64,000 bases of DNA. Origin: Polietes domitor. Taxonomy: Eukaryota > Arthropoda > Insecta > Diptera > Muscidae. The notes beneath the pieces were generated by a model, which made no database searches, was not told where the DNA came from, and saw only the letters and a program-made list of their open reading frames with translations. The stretch's first letter is position 1, and every line of letters starts with the position of its first letter. A program made the position numbers and the translations under genes. Below are positions 12,275-22,239 of this stretch, in pieces. The stretch spans positions 128,585,622 to 128,649,621 of the forward strand of contig OX377619.1 of the NCBI GenBank assembly GCA_947397865.1, in the 5' to 3' direction.

Positions 12275-13840
12275 GACAATATTAAGAACTTGCTCGCCAT
12301 CTAACCCAAAAGACCTGTGGGAAAAATTCAAAGAGGATATGAGTGAGGGCATTTTGCATCATTATCGCACCGTTACGATTCTATATTTTTGAGATTAACA
12401 TTTTCAACGATACGCTGATAAAAATTTAAGACATATGCCTAGCCATCAGAAATAAATCTCTTAATCAACTTGGAATGGTGGTGCCTGAACGTTCTACCAT
12501 TGACATTACTGATCGATATTTGCTAAGAGAACGGCGATTCAATGTTGAAGACATGCGTTTGTTTGTCGCAACAAAAAACCTCTATTAATTGCAAAGCAAC
12601 AAGGGGTCTTTGACAAAATAATAACTGCAGTAACAGCGGCGGCCTTTTTTCTCGATGCACAGTTATCATCAGTTTGGTATTAGCACACATCCGCTCTCAA
12701 AATGGGATATCATTAGCTATTGATCCCCCGGTATTGCTGCTACATTATTGGATGGAGGACGAACGGCACATTTAGCGTTGAAATTGCCATGGAATTGCAA
12801 TTTGTCGATAATATTGGCAAAAGTTCAGGCATGGCGAAAATGCTCAAAACCTGCAAGCTGATTGTGTGAGATGACTGGACCATGGCACATAAGAAATCCC
12901 TACAAGCGCTTAATCGGACACTTCAAGATTTAAGATCAAATACACAACAATTAGGTGGAACTCTTATTTTACTAGCTGGAGACTTCCAGATTACTTCCAG
13001 TAATTCCAAAATCTACACCCGCATCGATGGCGATATGTACAAAAAATTAATCTGACCACCAATATGCGTGTACGTCTGCATCACGCTGACTCTGCAGCTA
13101 ATTTTTCGAAACATCTACTGGATGTTGGTAAAGGAAAAGTATCAGTTGATGCAGTGAAAAGGAGTATTACATTTTCAAAAAATGTCATTCAGGAATCAAT
13201 TCAGCAATTAATCGAGAAAGTCTTCCCACAAATTACCACAAACTATGGAAACAGAAGGTGGTTTTACGTCCGTGCTATATTGGCGATGTTAAATGCAATC
13301 AATAATTTAATTTTGGAACAAATTTCTAGGTGATTGCACACATTACAAATGGATAGACAGTATCATGAATGCGGATGAAGTTGTCAACTATCGAATTCCG
13401 GAATTCCGCCGCATATGTTATCTCTTAAAATATATAATTCTCCTAAGGAATGTTAGTCCTCGATTGTGCATTTGTACTAGAATTTTTGTCAAGAGACTAA
13501 TGCCCAACGTCATTGAAGCAACGATTTTATATGGAAAATCAAAAGGAAAATATGTCCTTATACCACGCTTTCCGATGATTCCCACCGATATACCATCCGA
13601 TTTCAAACGACTACAGTTTCTGATTCGCCTAGCAATTTCAATGACTATGAACAAAGCAGGGACAATCACTTGAAGTTTGTGGATTGAATCTGTAAAAGCC
13701 CTGTGTTTCACATGGTCAGTTATATGTAGCTTGCTCTCGAGCGCAAAAACTTTAATGTACTTGAACAAGGTGGAAAAATTGTAAATATCGTGTATCCCGA
13801 AGCACTCCAATGAAATACTGACTAACTTAACTAATAGACA
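12275..13840 (+). pseudogene. Helitron Pif1-type helicase, decayed
   Basis: Blocks of the C-terminal Pif1-like helicase of Helitrons appear in order but in different frames. PKDLWEKFKEDM-like lies at about 12305. A segment ending ERSTIDITDRYLLRERRF lies at 12480-12545. AAFFLDA at about 12639 is the start of motif I, but the GGTGKT loop is deleted and the sequence passes straight into LSSVWY*HTSA. Motif II (Walker B) is at about 12865-12990 with TMAHKKSLQALNRTLQDLR and GGTLILLAGDFQ; the preceding acidic pair is DD, after an in-frame stop. At 13064 is MRVRLHHADSAANFSKHLL, and at 13557-13660 PRFPMIPTDIPSDFKRLQF, then FTWSVICSLLSSAKTL in a shifted frame where family members read HGQLYVACSR. Without Walker A and with many stops it cannot work. 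Confidence 0.85.
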
Positions 13841-14086
13841 CAAAATACATTCATAGAAATAATTACCATAATTAATTAACTCTCTAATAAATATTTCTTT
13901 TAAATGTTTTATTTTCTTATAAGAAACACTGAAAAAATACTTAAAGATTCATGAAGTTTTTATATTTTAAAAACGTAACTTATGAATTTAATTAAATAAG
14001 TATTAATTTAAACTAATTTATAGAAGTAAAAATATACAAAACAAAAATTGCGAGCATGCAAAGTTACATACATAGGAAGACGAAAA

Positions 14087-14115
14087 CCCGTGCAACGCCG
14101 GGTACAAAAAGCTAG
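14087..14115 (+). other. Helitron A 3' terminal hairpin and CTAG end
   Basis: The stem CCCG/CGGG with a loop containing TGCAACGC, then TACAAAAAG and the terminal CTAG, followed by host T. In Helitrons this hairpin marks the end of the transferred strand. Confidence 0.8.
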
Positions 14116-14370
14116 TATATAATAAAAATGAAATGATGTTCGTTGGTAATCGAATCACTTGAGAACGGCTGAACAGATTTAGCTGATCTTTGATACAAAC
14201 TGTTGGTAGTCCGAACTGGGTTTTAAGATCAAAAAACTTTTGGATAGTTGAAAAGAGGAATATTTATAAAAAAACTGAAAGTGTCTTTTTCTACAATATT
14301 TTTGAATGAACTCAAGGCTATAAGTCTCAATTCAAGCAATGGATATGCAAAATTCTTTTACGTTATGTTA
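14116..14370 (+). mobile_element. Helitron B, 5' fragment
   Basis: TATAATAAAAATGAAATGATG followed by GTTCGTTGGTAATCG, CACTTGAGAACGGCTGAACA, and AAACTGAAAGTGTCTTTTTC matches the 5' end of the Helitron B copy at 56260-58348 (there on the minus strand). The first bases (TCTC) are missing because Helitron A ends exactly here. Similarity ends near 14370 (TCTTTTACGTTATGTT). Confidence 0.7.
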
Positions 14371-14502
14371 GTTATTTGTTTTTGTTGGTGTTTTTGGGAC
14401 GGGCTCGTCTCCTACTTCCTTGTAGGTTATAAATCAGAGTATCTGAACCTTCATCGGCGGATTTCAATATTCACATCTTGACCAAAGTCGTTTATTTGTG
14501 AC
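14371..14502 (+). other. Unassigned segment left of the hAT insertion
   Basis: No match to other Helitron B copies. From the last stop near 14438 it reads TFIGGFQYSHLDQSRLF up to the hAT target site. If the hAT and one TTTGTGAC copy are removed, the same frame continues into 16176 as VTEPGKTIGILGKELH. It may be a fragment of an interrupted coding region of unknown identity. Confidence 0.3.
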
Positions 14503-15217
14503 TAGGGTTTGGGGTTTCCCGCACTTTTTTCATTTCCCGGGAAAACGGGAATGAAAAGTTTCATTCCCGAGAATTCCCGGGAAAAAAGTAATTTATTTTA
14601 GGTATGTCCAATATGGTTTAAAATAACAATATTTAGTAACGGATGTGCTTTTTAAAAATACTGTCATATTACAAATTAAAAGCGAATGTGTTTGTCAAAA
14701 TATTTTACATTTTACAAATATTTTATTCTAGACTAATTGTCGTCATAAAATTGGACATTTAAATCATAGGCACAAGTGCCTGGCAACAATAACTCGTATG
14801 GCTGAGAACGTCTTCAATTTAGAAGATTCATTCGTCTAGAGACGAAAATATTTAACAGCAACGGGGGTAAATATTCTAAACTGTAAAAGCAATAGAAACA
14901 TTATAAAAAATTAATATTAATTAAATAAATTCATAAAAAATTAAAACATTGAAATAGTCCAGTCATTTAAATATACCGTAGGATATACATATTTCTATTA
15001 CTATTAGATTTCTATCGAAAGTTTCCAGGTGAACAATTTTAATGTTTTCTCTATTTTTATACCATTTCTTACTGGCTTCATATGTAAAATAAATTCTTCA
15101 TTAAGAATATTTTCACCTTTTATTTCGTAGATTCTTATGGTAAAACAAGAAATTTAAAGTTAAAGTATTGACACTATGTCAGCCATAGTATTGTCAGTAT
15201 GATATTTTCGATTTATA

Positions 15218-15798
15218 AAGGGTGATTTTTTAGCAATTATCTTTTTGGCAACACTGGTTTAAGCACATCTTCAGTTTGGTCTATAATTTAATCATGAATC
15301 GTCTTATAAACGAACAACTCTTGCAAATTATTGAATTTTATTATCAAAATGCGTGCTATGTTAAGAAAGTTCATCGCGCGCTTCCATTTTATGGTCAGTT
15401 TAATCGACCCACTGAAACGGCTATTCGGGCTATTGTGACTAAATTTCGCACCAAATTTACATTGTTGGACATTAAACCACCAACACGCTTACGTAGAGTA
15501 CGAACTGAAGAAAATATCGCAGCTGTATCGGCCAGTGTTAATGATGACCATCAATTATCGATTCGTCGCCGTTCGCAGCAATTGGGTCTCTGTTACTCAA
15601 AAACGTGGAAATGCCAAAATTGGACTAAGCGGATGGACCATTTGAGGCGCAGTCAAGGTAAACATTTGCATTAAATAATCTTCAAACATTAAATTATATG
15701 GACCGTACTTTCGATTCAAATAAAGATTTCATGCATTTTTCTGAATTTTATGTGTTTTTTTTGAAAAACTTTCCTATAGCTTTTAAAAAATCACCCGT
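15218..15798 (+). mobile_element. Internally deleted mariner, TA-flanked
   Basis: 581 bp with ends AAGGGTGATTTTTTAG and the inverse of ACGGGTGATTTTTTAA, flanked by TA on both sides (15216-15217 and 15799-15800). It contains the first and last parts of a transposase gene joined directly, so it is a MITE-like deletion derivative. It sits inside the hAT at 14503-16167 and is therefore younger than that insertion. Confidence 0.88.
15294..15674 (+). pseudogene. Mariner transposase, N-terminus fused to C-terminal tip
   Basis: The ATG at 15294 opens a frame of 126 codons. Residues 1-100 match the N-terminal DNA-binding half of rosa-type mariner transposases: two helix-turn-helix segments (INEQLLQIIEFYYQN... 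then YGQFNRPTETAIRAIVTKF), the linker RVRTEENIAAVSASV, and the second domain starting LSIRRRSQQLGL. The sequence then jumps to the C-terminal tip, NWTKRMDHLRRSQGKHLH. All three catalytic aspartates are deleted. Immediately after HLH the expected Glu codon is TAA, followed by IIFKH, so the tail also has a point-mutation stop. It could make a DNA-binding fragment at most. Confidence 0.85.
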
Positions 15799-16175
15799 TA
15801 TTAAAAATCCAACAAATATCCTAATAAAAAGTGTGTATTCCCCTAGGTAGCAAAAAATACCGACTTAGCGAATTTAAAAAGTTTTTTTGCAGTAATATGA
15901 TGTAAAGAAATGTTCATTACTATTGTCAATAATGTAAATATATGAATTTAAAATATAATTAAATATATAAAATATAATTAAATATATAAAAAATAATTTC
16001 CCAATTGTACAGTAAAACTAAATTGTGCTCAAAATAATCAATAAAATATTTTTTAATATTTCCCGTATTCCCGGGAAATTTAAAATTATTTCCCGGGAAT
16101 TCCCGTCCAATTTTTTCCGGGAATTCCCGGGAAAAACGATTCGGGAATTCCCGGACCCCAAACCCTATTTGTGAC

Positions 16176-16439
16176 TGAGCCAGGCAAAACAATTGGAATT
16201 CTTGGGAAAGAGCTTCACATAGAGTCGAAGTCTGTTCTTGACAGCTTCAGTGACAAACCAAGTATCACACCCAAGTTTAGTACTGATAAAACGTACGATT
16301 TAAAGGTGTGTATTTTCGTGTTTACACTATATGTTGAGAAGATCCATATCCTGTTGAGCTATGTGTATGCCCTTATTGGTTTTTTGAGACGTTTTCAACA
16401 TCATTTACAGTTGTTGGAATTCACTGTCACGTAGAACTT
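16176..16439 (+). other. Unassigned coding-like segment right of the hAT
   Basis: Continues the frame from 14438-14502 as VTEPGKTIGILGKELH, then FSDKPSITPKFSTDKTYDLK, ending near 16310 where a GTGTGT follows and the reading continues as hydrophobic residues to a stop at 16434. No family recognised. It may be an exon-like piece of host or viral-like coding DNA, or chance. It is not seen in the other Helitron B copies. Confidence 0.3.
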
Positions 16440-16586
16440 AATTTTGGTTAAGTGTTAGCGGCTCTTTTGATCGGTATTTATTTTCAGGCCAGATTACTTT
16501 CTCCAGCATATCCTGCAAACTATTGGCGAGTTCACATTTTTTGTCCACGTACTCAAGCGATTCAAGGCTGTTAAGTACATATATAT
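16440..16586 (-). other. Minus-strand open remnant of about 45 codons
   Basis: Reading from 16577 downward gives LESLEYVDKKCELANSLQDM then LEKVIWPENKYRSKEPLTLNQ and a stop at about 16438. The composition (charged, amphipathic, few rare residues) looks more protein-like than its surroundings, but no start, no domain and no relative in the window was found. It is cut on its 5' side by the MITE fragment starting at 16587. Confidence 0.25.
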
Positions 16587-16710
16587 GGGTGATTCCATTG
16601 GAACGAGTGTGACACTTTTGCTTAAATATGTTTAAATATCTCCCATATTCATTGACTGAGATTTTTACTGTATTGCCAACTGAAAACGGCTGGTTACTCG
16701 GAATATTATT
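16587..16710 (-). mobile_element. Fragment of the TAAT-type MITE
   Basis: GGGTGATTCCATTGGAACG at 16587 and the following 120 bp match, in inverse orientation, the end of the complete MITE at 27897-28443 (including CATTGACTGAGATTTTTACT). Similarity stops at GGAATATTATT, where Rep-2 starts at 16711. Confidence 0.75.
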
Positions 16711-17160
16711 ATACCCTCCACCTCCAGGATGGGGGTATACTAAAAAGTATATATATTCTTGATCGACATAAAATTCTAAGACGATCTAGCTATTTCCGCC
16801 CGTCCGTCTGTTTAAAGCATCATCTAAACGAAAGGAGCTAGGACGTCCAAATTTTCTATAAATGCGTCTTATGGTCTATATCAAAGCGATTTTTATTCGT
16901 AGGGGGTGAAATGGGACAGAAAGGGATAACATTGGTACATATAAAACCTAATATTTGGAGTATTTATGCATGTTTTTCAACATGCCTGATTATATTTATT
17001 TGATTTTGGGTATGTGCATTCTCCTTATAGCAAACACGTGCACCAAAAACGTTCGTAGGGGTGTCAAATGGGGCAAAAAGAGATAAAATGGTACTTATCA
17101 AATGAAAACAGCTAGAAACACGAGATTCGGTGTGTACATTCTTCTGATTGAGTATGTATT
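16711..17160 (+). mobile_element. Rep-2 fragment inserted in the MITE
   Basis: Has the Rep-2 head (ATACCCTCCACCTCCAGGAT, AGTATATATATTCTTGATCG, CTAAACGAAAGGAGCTAGGA) and two central units (GGGACAGAAAGGGATAAC; GCAAAAAGAGATAAAATGGT). It ends where the palindromic element begins at 17163. The intact MITE relative lacks this insert, so the left Rep-2 boundary is readable at the junction GGAATATTATT|ATACCC. Confidence 0.7.
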
Positions 17161-17162
17161 TA

Positions 17163-17885
17163 TTAGAGTGGCTTGTGAGGAAGGAAAAAATGTTGTTGAT
17201 GTTCCCGACTAAAATTAAAGATTAGTTTGTTTTATGTGTTCTCCCAAAATATTTCGCTTTTATCATTCTCCGTTCGTGAGCTGGACGCGTTCAAAATAAC
17301 CTCTATAAATCAGGGTTTTCTTGCATAAATTTAACGATGAGAATGTCATTGAGAAAAAAACCGCTAGAAATTAAAATCCGACCCGAGCCTTATCAAACCA
17401 TATTAAAAACTTGCAATATGACCCAGTTTAAAGGACAGATTTATACTATTTTAGTGCAATTTCTGATGCATTTTTTATAAAAACCGCAATAACTTGTACA
17501 TTTGTGTTTACGATGCAAAATTGCAATTGGTTATCAATACCTCTCCAACGAGACCCTAAAAACATAAATCGAACTACAAATGTGGAAGTTATTGCGGTTT
17601 TTATAAAAAATGCATCAGAAATTGCACTAAAATAGTATAAATCTGTCCTTTAAACTGGGTCATATTGCAAGTTTTTAATATGGTTTGATAAGGCTCGTGT
17701 CGGATTTCAATTTCTAGCGGTTTTTTCTCAATATCATTCTCATCGTGAATTTCATTCAAGAAAAACCTGATTTATAGAGGTTATTTTGAACGCGAAAGCG
17801 AAATATTTTGGGAGAACACATAAAACAAACCAATCTTTCATTTTAGTCTGGAACATCAACAACATTTATTTTGAAGCCACTCTAA
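17163..17885. mobile_element. Near-perfect 723-bp palindromic (foldback-like) element, TA-flanked
   Basis: The left arm (17163 to about 17510) and right arm (about 17571-17885) are inverted copies of each other with only scattered mismatches, separated by about 60 bp. The termini are TTAGAGTGGCTT and its inverse, and TA flanks both ends (17161-17162, 17886-17887). Blocks repeated in inverse include GTTCTCCCAAAATATTTCGC, TAACCTCTATAAATCAGG and AATTGCACTAAAATAGTATA. The outer 150 bp of one arm recur at 56840-56985. There is no transposase. The TA flanks suggest mobilisation by a Tc1/mariner-type enzyme. A transcript would form a very long hairpin. Confidence 0.9.
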
Positions 17886-17995
17886 TATATAGTACCCATA
17901 CACAAATCGTTCCCGATATCACTTTTTCCCTCGAATTAAATTGTGGAGGGCATCATTTAGTCGTCCCCGCCCGACGTAAACCAATTAGGCGAGTA
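17886..17995 (+). mobile_element. Rep-1 tail fragment
   Basis: ATATAGTACCCATACACAAATC, TCCCGATATCACTTTTTCCC and GTCGTCCCCGCCCGACGTAA match the Rep-1 tail as at 47080-47190. The head and units are absent. It lies directly outside the palindrome. Confidence 0.6.
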
Positions 17996-19860
17996 ACAAC
18001 CGATTTGCCAATAAAAGACAACTATTATTGGTTGTTTATAGTATAGCTTAAAACGTATTCGAATTTTGTGGGAACAATTAGAGTCGATAATTTGCGCATC
18101 ACCCGTATGATATTGATGCATACATTATGAATATCGGAAGAGAAATAAAGTCGCAGCCTTCTTTTGGTAAAAAAAGATTGAAATTGCGGTTCTGAAACAC
18201 CGTTTTTTGATCAAACTAATTTACGAAAATTGTCATGTTCCCTTCTGTATTCGCCATTTTGGGCACCATTTGAGATACGAATTTTTAGTTGTCACTGTGA
18301 AAATCCACCTAAAAAGTATTATACAGGCGCTAGGCTTGATCCAGGGACGAAATATGTTCCAAAACATCGTGAAACAATTCAAATTTTAATTCTGGGGGGA
18401 GGACAAGAACAAATTTTCTTCGCGATTCAGCCTAATGTACAAGTATATATCCAGGTCCTTTACGCTCCAGTAACGCGTTGACGCGTTCATTGCTCTAACG
18501 AAGAGGTTTTATCTCGAATACTTCCAGTACAGCTTCACCTGCTGTTGTAGTTGTCACTAGCCACGCATTGCATTGTCCCAGATGCGAGGACTCTTGCGTT
18601 GCGTTGAAGCCATCAACTTGGCGCTGCTCTCATTAACCGCCAAATCAACTTTGGATGACTTACGAATGATACAAATACTTATGCATATGCATATATGCAG
18701 ATGCAGATATGCGTATGCGTACGTGCGTATGTCGGTATGTCGCTTCGCATGGATATTCCTGTATGCTGGCTGGTGCACATTTACACTCCGGATATGATAA
18801 CCGAAAACTGGTACAACTGTGTCTCAGCAAAATCAAAGAACAACAACAACAACAGCAGCAGCAATAACAACAAAAGAAAAGAAAGAACAAAAAGATCGTT
18901 TCTTAATGCTTTGTTTTATAGTCAAACATGGCCACTGCCGCCAAAAATAGCTACATTGTCTTTGATTCGATCCGAGCACAGAGGATGGATGGAAGAACTA
19001 CGAGTGAATCGCATGAACATCTACGGTTTGTAAAAGAAGACGACATGAGAAAATATCAAAAATCTTCTCAGATTGGGACAGGAAATCTATAGCAGCAGAG
19101 CGTTTACTGAATTCTCAGTCCACACTCACACACACACACATACGCACCCAAAACGACGAATCAGGCAATACGCGCAGCTATTGCTTTAATTATCAAAGTG
19201 TTCCAAGTGAATGGTAATAAATTTAAAATAAACATAATTATGTATTTATATCCGTACAGTGGGCACTCACTAATTTCAACTGCCATAATCCGGCGATTAT
19301 AATCCGCTTTTTGAAAAAATAGTTACAATTGAGACCGGCGCAAAAATCATGACGATTTGTCATCTTACATTTTCAAAGCTGAACTTGGCACGACTGAATT
19401 AAACTGAATTTTAATTAAATTTTCTTAAAATGCTAATATTTAAAATTTCCTTAGTCTTCGATTTAACTTCACTTATTGCCGCCTAGAGGCCACATATTTA
19501 ATATTTAAAGTATTAAATTTAAATTTTATTAACGCTGGATAAAATTTGAAAATGCTATAAATAATGCTACGCTGATATGGTTGCACATGATCACGGCAAC
19601 TATTAACTCAACTTTAACTTTAACAATACCATAGTTTGGGTAATCATAATGTAATTGATATTGTATTATGATTGTGATCTTCAAAAATTAAGATATGATA
19701 TGATGGTTATGACCAACAAATATACAGTCTCAGATCAGTGTAATATAATGCAATTATTTGTTTTCTACAAACACACAAATTTCGAAAATAATTTTGTATG
19801 TATGTGGTGAAGGTTTCACGATTCAAACGTCTTGTAAACTTATTTAACATCAACTAAAAA
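17996..19860. other. Mostly unassigned DNA with a Rep-3 scrap and a CAA/CAG microsatellite
   Basis: A diverged minus-strand Rep-3 segment lies at about 18335-18420 (GATCCAGGGACGAAATATGT... GAAACAATTCAAATTTTAAT). At 18838-18882 is a short AACAACAACAGCAGCAGC microsatellite, with degenerate ATGCATATGC repeats before it (18680-18740) and a CACACACA run at 19128-19140. Opposite-strand open frames here are low-complexity artefacts. 18540-18660 is locally GC-richer but has no recognised domain. Confidence 0.45.
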
Positions 19861-19863
19861 CAT

Positions 19864-19990
19864 ATAAGGAAAGGCTAAAAGCGGACGGGCCGACTATATG
19901 ATACCCTCCACTTTCTACCCCATTGCAATGCATTGCTTTCTACCCCATTGCTTGCAAAATCCGCAGTTTATCCGCAGTTTATACCAAAAA
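19864..19990 (-). mobile_element. Rep-1 tail fragment
   Basis: AAGGAAAGGCTAAAAGCGGA, GGGCCGACTATATGATACCC and TCTACCCCATTGC are the inverse of a Rep-1 tail. CATTGCTTTCTACCCCATTG is locally duplicated. Confidence 0.6.
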
Positions 19991-20335
19991 ACAAGACTAC
20001 ATGATTTGTAAAAAAATATATTCACTGTGCTTCAATATTTAATAGTTTATTTTTCTAAATTATATTTCAGAATCCAACCTTGGGCTAGCCAAATTAGTTG
20101 CCGAACACAAAGAAGAAGGTTCAAATACAAATTATTGCAAGGTACACATTTAAAATTTGCTATCTTTCCAACTAAATTTTCATTTTGTTGTTTGAATTCT
20201 ATTGCAGAATATTAAATATTAAATTTTTCGTAAATGTTTTTTATGGTTGCAAACCGGTTGGGATTGAAAGTGGGCGAAATCCGCAGAGAGGGATTTTTGC
20301 CCCTAACAAGAACTGAAAATAAATTATTTAAGCTA

Positions 20336-20795
20336 AATTGTTGAGAATTTCTGCTTTATATGCACTTGAAATTTGTTACACACATTCCTCTTGTAGCGTG
20401 AAAGCACCAAAAAGTTTAAGCAGGCGAAATGGTGAAAAAAGGGATAAAAAGCGACGTGTACATCCCTATAATTGTGTAGAGATGTAAAATAGAAGGACTT
20501 TTCGAAACTCGAATTAAGGGACACAATTGGAAAAGAGGGATAAAATGATACCACTGAAGTTGACATCATGAAACTCGGTGTATACATTCATCTGACTGTG
20601 TAGACGTGAAACAAAAAAGAATTTTTCAAAATTTGTACTTTTAGACGGAAAATGTGGTGAATGCAGCTATAGTAATGAAATTCGGTGTATATTGCTTGGG
20701 CTGCGTAGACGAGAAAAATAGAGACACCTTTCGATATTCGCGTCTTCAGGATCTTTATCGGCCAGGACGAACATAACGCCTTTTTACTTGATTAA
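20336..20795 (+). mobile_element. Rep-2 central units and tail
   Basis: Units from about 20360 (GAAATTTGTTACACACATTC, GAAATGGTGAAAAAAGGGAT), repeated GTGTATACATTCATCTGACT, and a tail ending ACGAACATAACGCCTTTTTACTTG at 20793. The head is missing. Confidence 0.65.
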
Positions 20796-20870
20796 ATTAC
20801 TATTGAACTGAATCTTATTTTTTACGTTATTAAAATAATCATTTCAATGTAGCATAATCATTTTATATTA

Positions 20871-21169
20871 CAGTAGTTTTCGCTTAATTAATCCCCGCAT
20901 AATTGATTTATCCGCTTAATCGAACGAAAAACACTGCAATGAAAAGTACCCGTTTAATTGCGTTACCCTCTTAATTGGTGCATAAAATAAAAACATATTT
21001 AGGCAATCACATACAAAAATGTCGGTTAAGTGTTCATTATAAAATTCCCGCTAAACATGGTCATGAGAATACGAATTTAAAAAAAAATCATTTTATCATT
21101 TCTGAAAAATTTATCAGTATTGCATTGAAAATCTGCATTTTTGCAAACTCAATTAAGCGAAAATTACTG
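20871..21169. mobile_element. pogo/Tigger-type MITE, TA-flanked
   Basis: 299 bp with terminal inverted repeats CAGTAGTTTTCGCTTAATTA and the inverse of CAGTAATTTTCGCTTAATTG, flanked by TA at 20869-20870 and 21170-21171. CAGT termini, TA duplications and AT-rich filler are typical of pogo-family MITEs. There is no transposase. The inner halves repeat CGCTTAATCGAACG and ACCCTCTTAATTGG-like motifs. Confidence 0.88.
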
Positions 21170-21171
21170 TA

Positions 21172-22239
21172 TATGTATTCAATGGATAAATATTGCAACA
21201 GCAATTTATTAAACATAATATGATTATATGGTGATCGTTATATGATCGGATCATATTATAATTCACTTGGGATCATGATAATATTGTTGGGGAAAATATT
21301 TTTTTACAAGTTCATCATATGGTAATTTAAGGACTGAGCGGGAGTCATATAATAACAATGATGTACTCATTTTGGGTCATAACATGATAACTTTAATATG
21401 GTTGACTATAACCATATTCCCAATCATGCGTTATACCCTTCCATTATGTTCACCCCAACTATATTTTTTGCGTGTGGGGTTAAATATCCAGAGCAAGTCA
21501 TGCATTATTTTCTTCTTGTTCCATTTCATCGATCTTACTGGAGCGCACCTACAACTCAAAATAAAAATGAGTTTTTTGTGTATATTTAAATATATTACTA
21601 TTTTGAATAACAATTTTTAATAATTTTATAATTTTTTTAATAATTTAATAATAGTTTAACTGAGATAGTTTCCTAGGGATTTATCACAGAACTGGTTCCA
21701 AAGTGTGAATAAATTGTCAATTTATTTCCAATCTTTTTTACAAGTAATAGGGTATATGATCGCCTGTTTAATTTCTTAAAATTTCTATCTAACATATTCG
21801 GTAAAATAATATCTTAGAGGTATACCTTTCAGCATTATGGGTGCTTCGATTTTTGCAAATGGCATGGTGACATTTATTATTTGGCAGCACACTAATGCAA
21901 ACCAATAGATTTTTTTAAAATGCGTATTAATGAAGTTGTAAGTTTTTACCAAAAGTAATATTATTGGGCTGACCGATGCAGATAAACGAACAAAGATACT
22001 TAATGCGGCCATACCATATTTTTCCAAAAAGTTACATCAACATTAATATGAATTAAAAAACAATCGTCTGGATGAATTTACATCATTTATGAATGATATG
22101 TTAGATAACTCGGCCGTGATACCACTATTTCTCAATTCACTTCGATCAGTACCATGTTTTTCGACATATAAACATCTGTTTGGAGGAACCCAATAACTGT
22201 CGTTTTATTTGCTGTATAAGTTTCGGCGAATGTCTTTGA
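21172..22239. other. AT-rich unassigned DNA with a Rep-424 scrap
   Basis: At 21855-21893 the sequence AAATGGCATGGTGACATTTA followed by TTATTTGGCAGCA matches part of the 424-bp unit at 38170. Otherwise nothing recognised. 21600-21660 is almost pure A/T. Confidence 0.45.

Larger units (their letters stand above)
11521..14115 (+). mobile_element. Helitron A, both ends present, dead helicase
   Basis: A 2,595-bp element starting TCTATATATATAAAAATC after an A and ending CTAG before a T. A subterminal hairpin (CCCGTGCAACGCCGGG, 14087-14102) sits 10 nt before the CTAG end, followed by the short spacer TACAAAAAG (14103-14111). These are standard Helitron ends, with no target duplication. The first 700 bp hold diverged repeats of a CTTCTG...GGTCAT...CCACAC motif and no Rep/HUH domain. 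The helicase remnant at about 12275-13840 lies on the same strand, in the expected place near the 3' end. It lies directly against the 5' region of Helitron B at 14116. Confidence 0.88.
14503..16167. mobile_element. hAT-type non-autonomous element with CCCGGGAA subterminal repeats
   Basis: A 1,665-bp element. The left end is TAGGGTTTGGGGTTTCCCG. The right end is the inverted form, with GGACCCCAAACCCTA at its tip. Both ends carry multiple subterminal copies of TTCCCGGGAATTCCCGGG-like palindromes, which in hAT elements are typical transposase-binding clusters. It is flanked by perfect TTTGTGAC duplications. The interior is AT-rich with no hAT transposase or BED/dimerisation-domain sequence. A deleted mariner lies inside at 15218-15798. 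Confidence 0.9.
14495..16175. repeat. 8-bp target duplication TTTGTGAC around the hAT
   Basis: TTTGTGAC at 14495-14502 and again at 16168-16175, immediately outside the element ends. A perfect 8-bp duplication is the signature of hAT integration. Confidence 0.92.

Noticed and set aside
18557..18890. Overlapping frames with poly-Cys or histidine-rich stretches
   Set aside because: Low-complexity translation of ATGC and CAA/CAG microsatellites.
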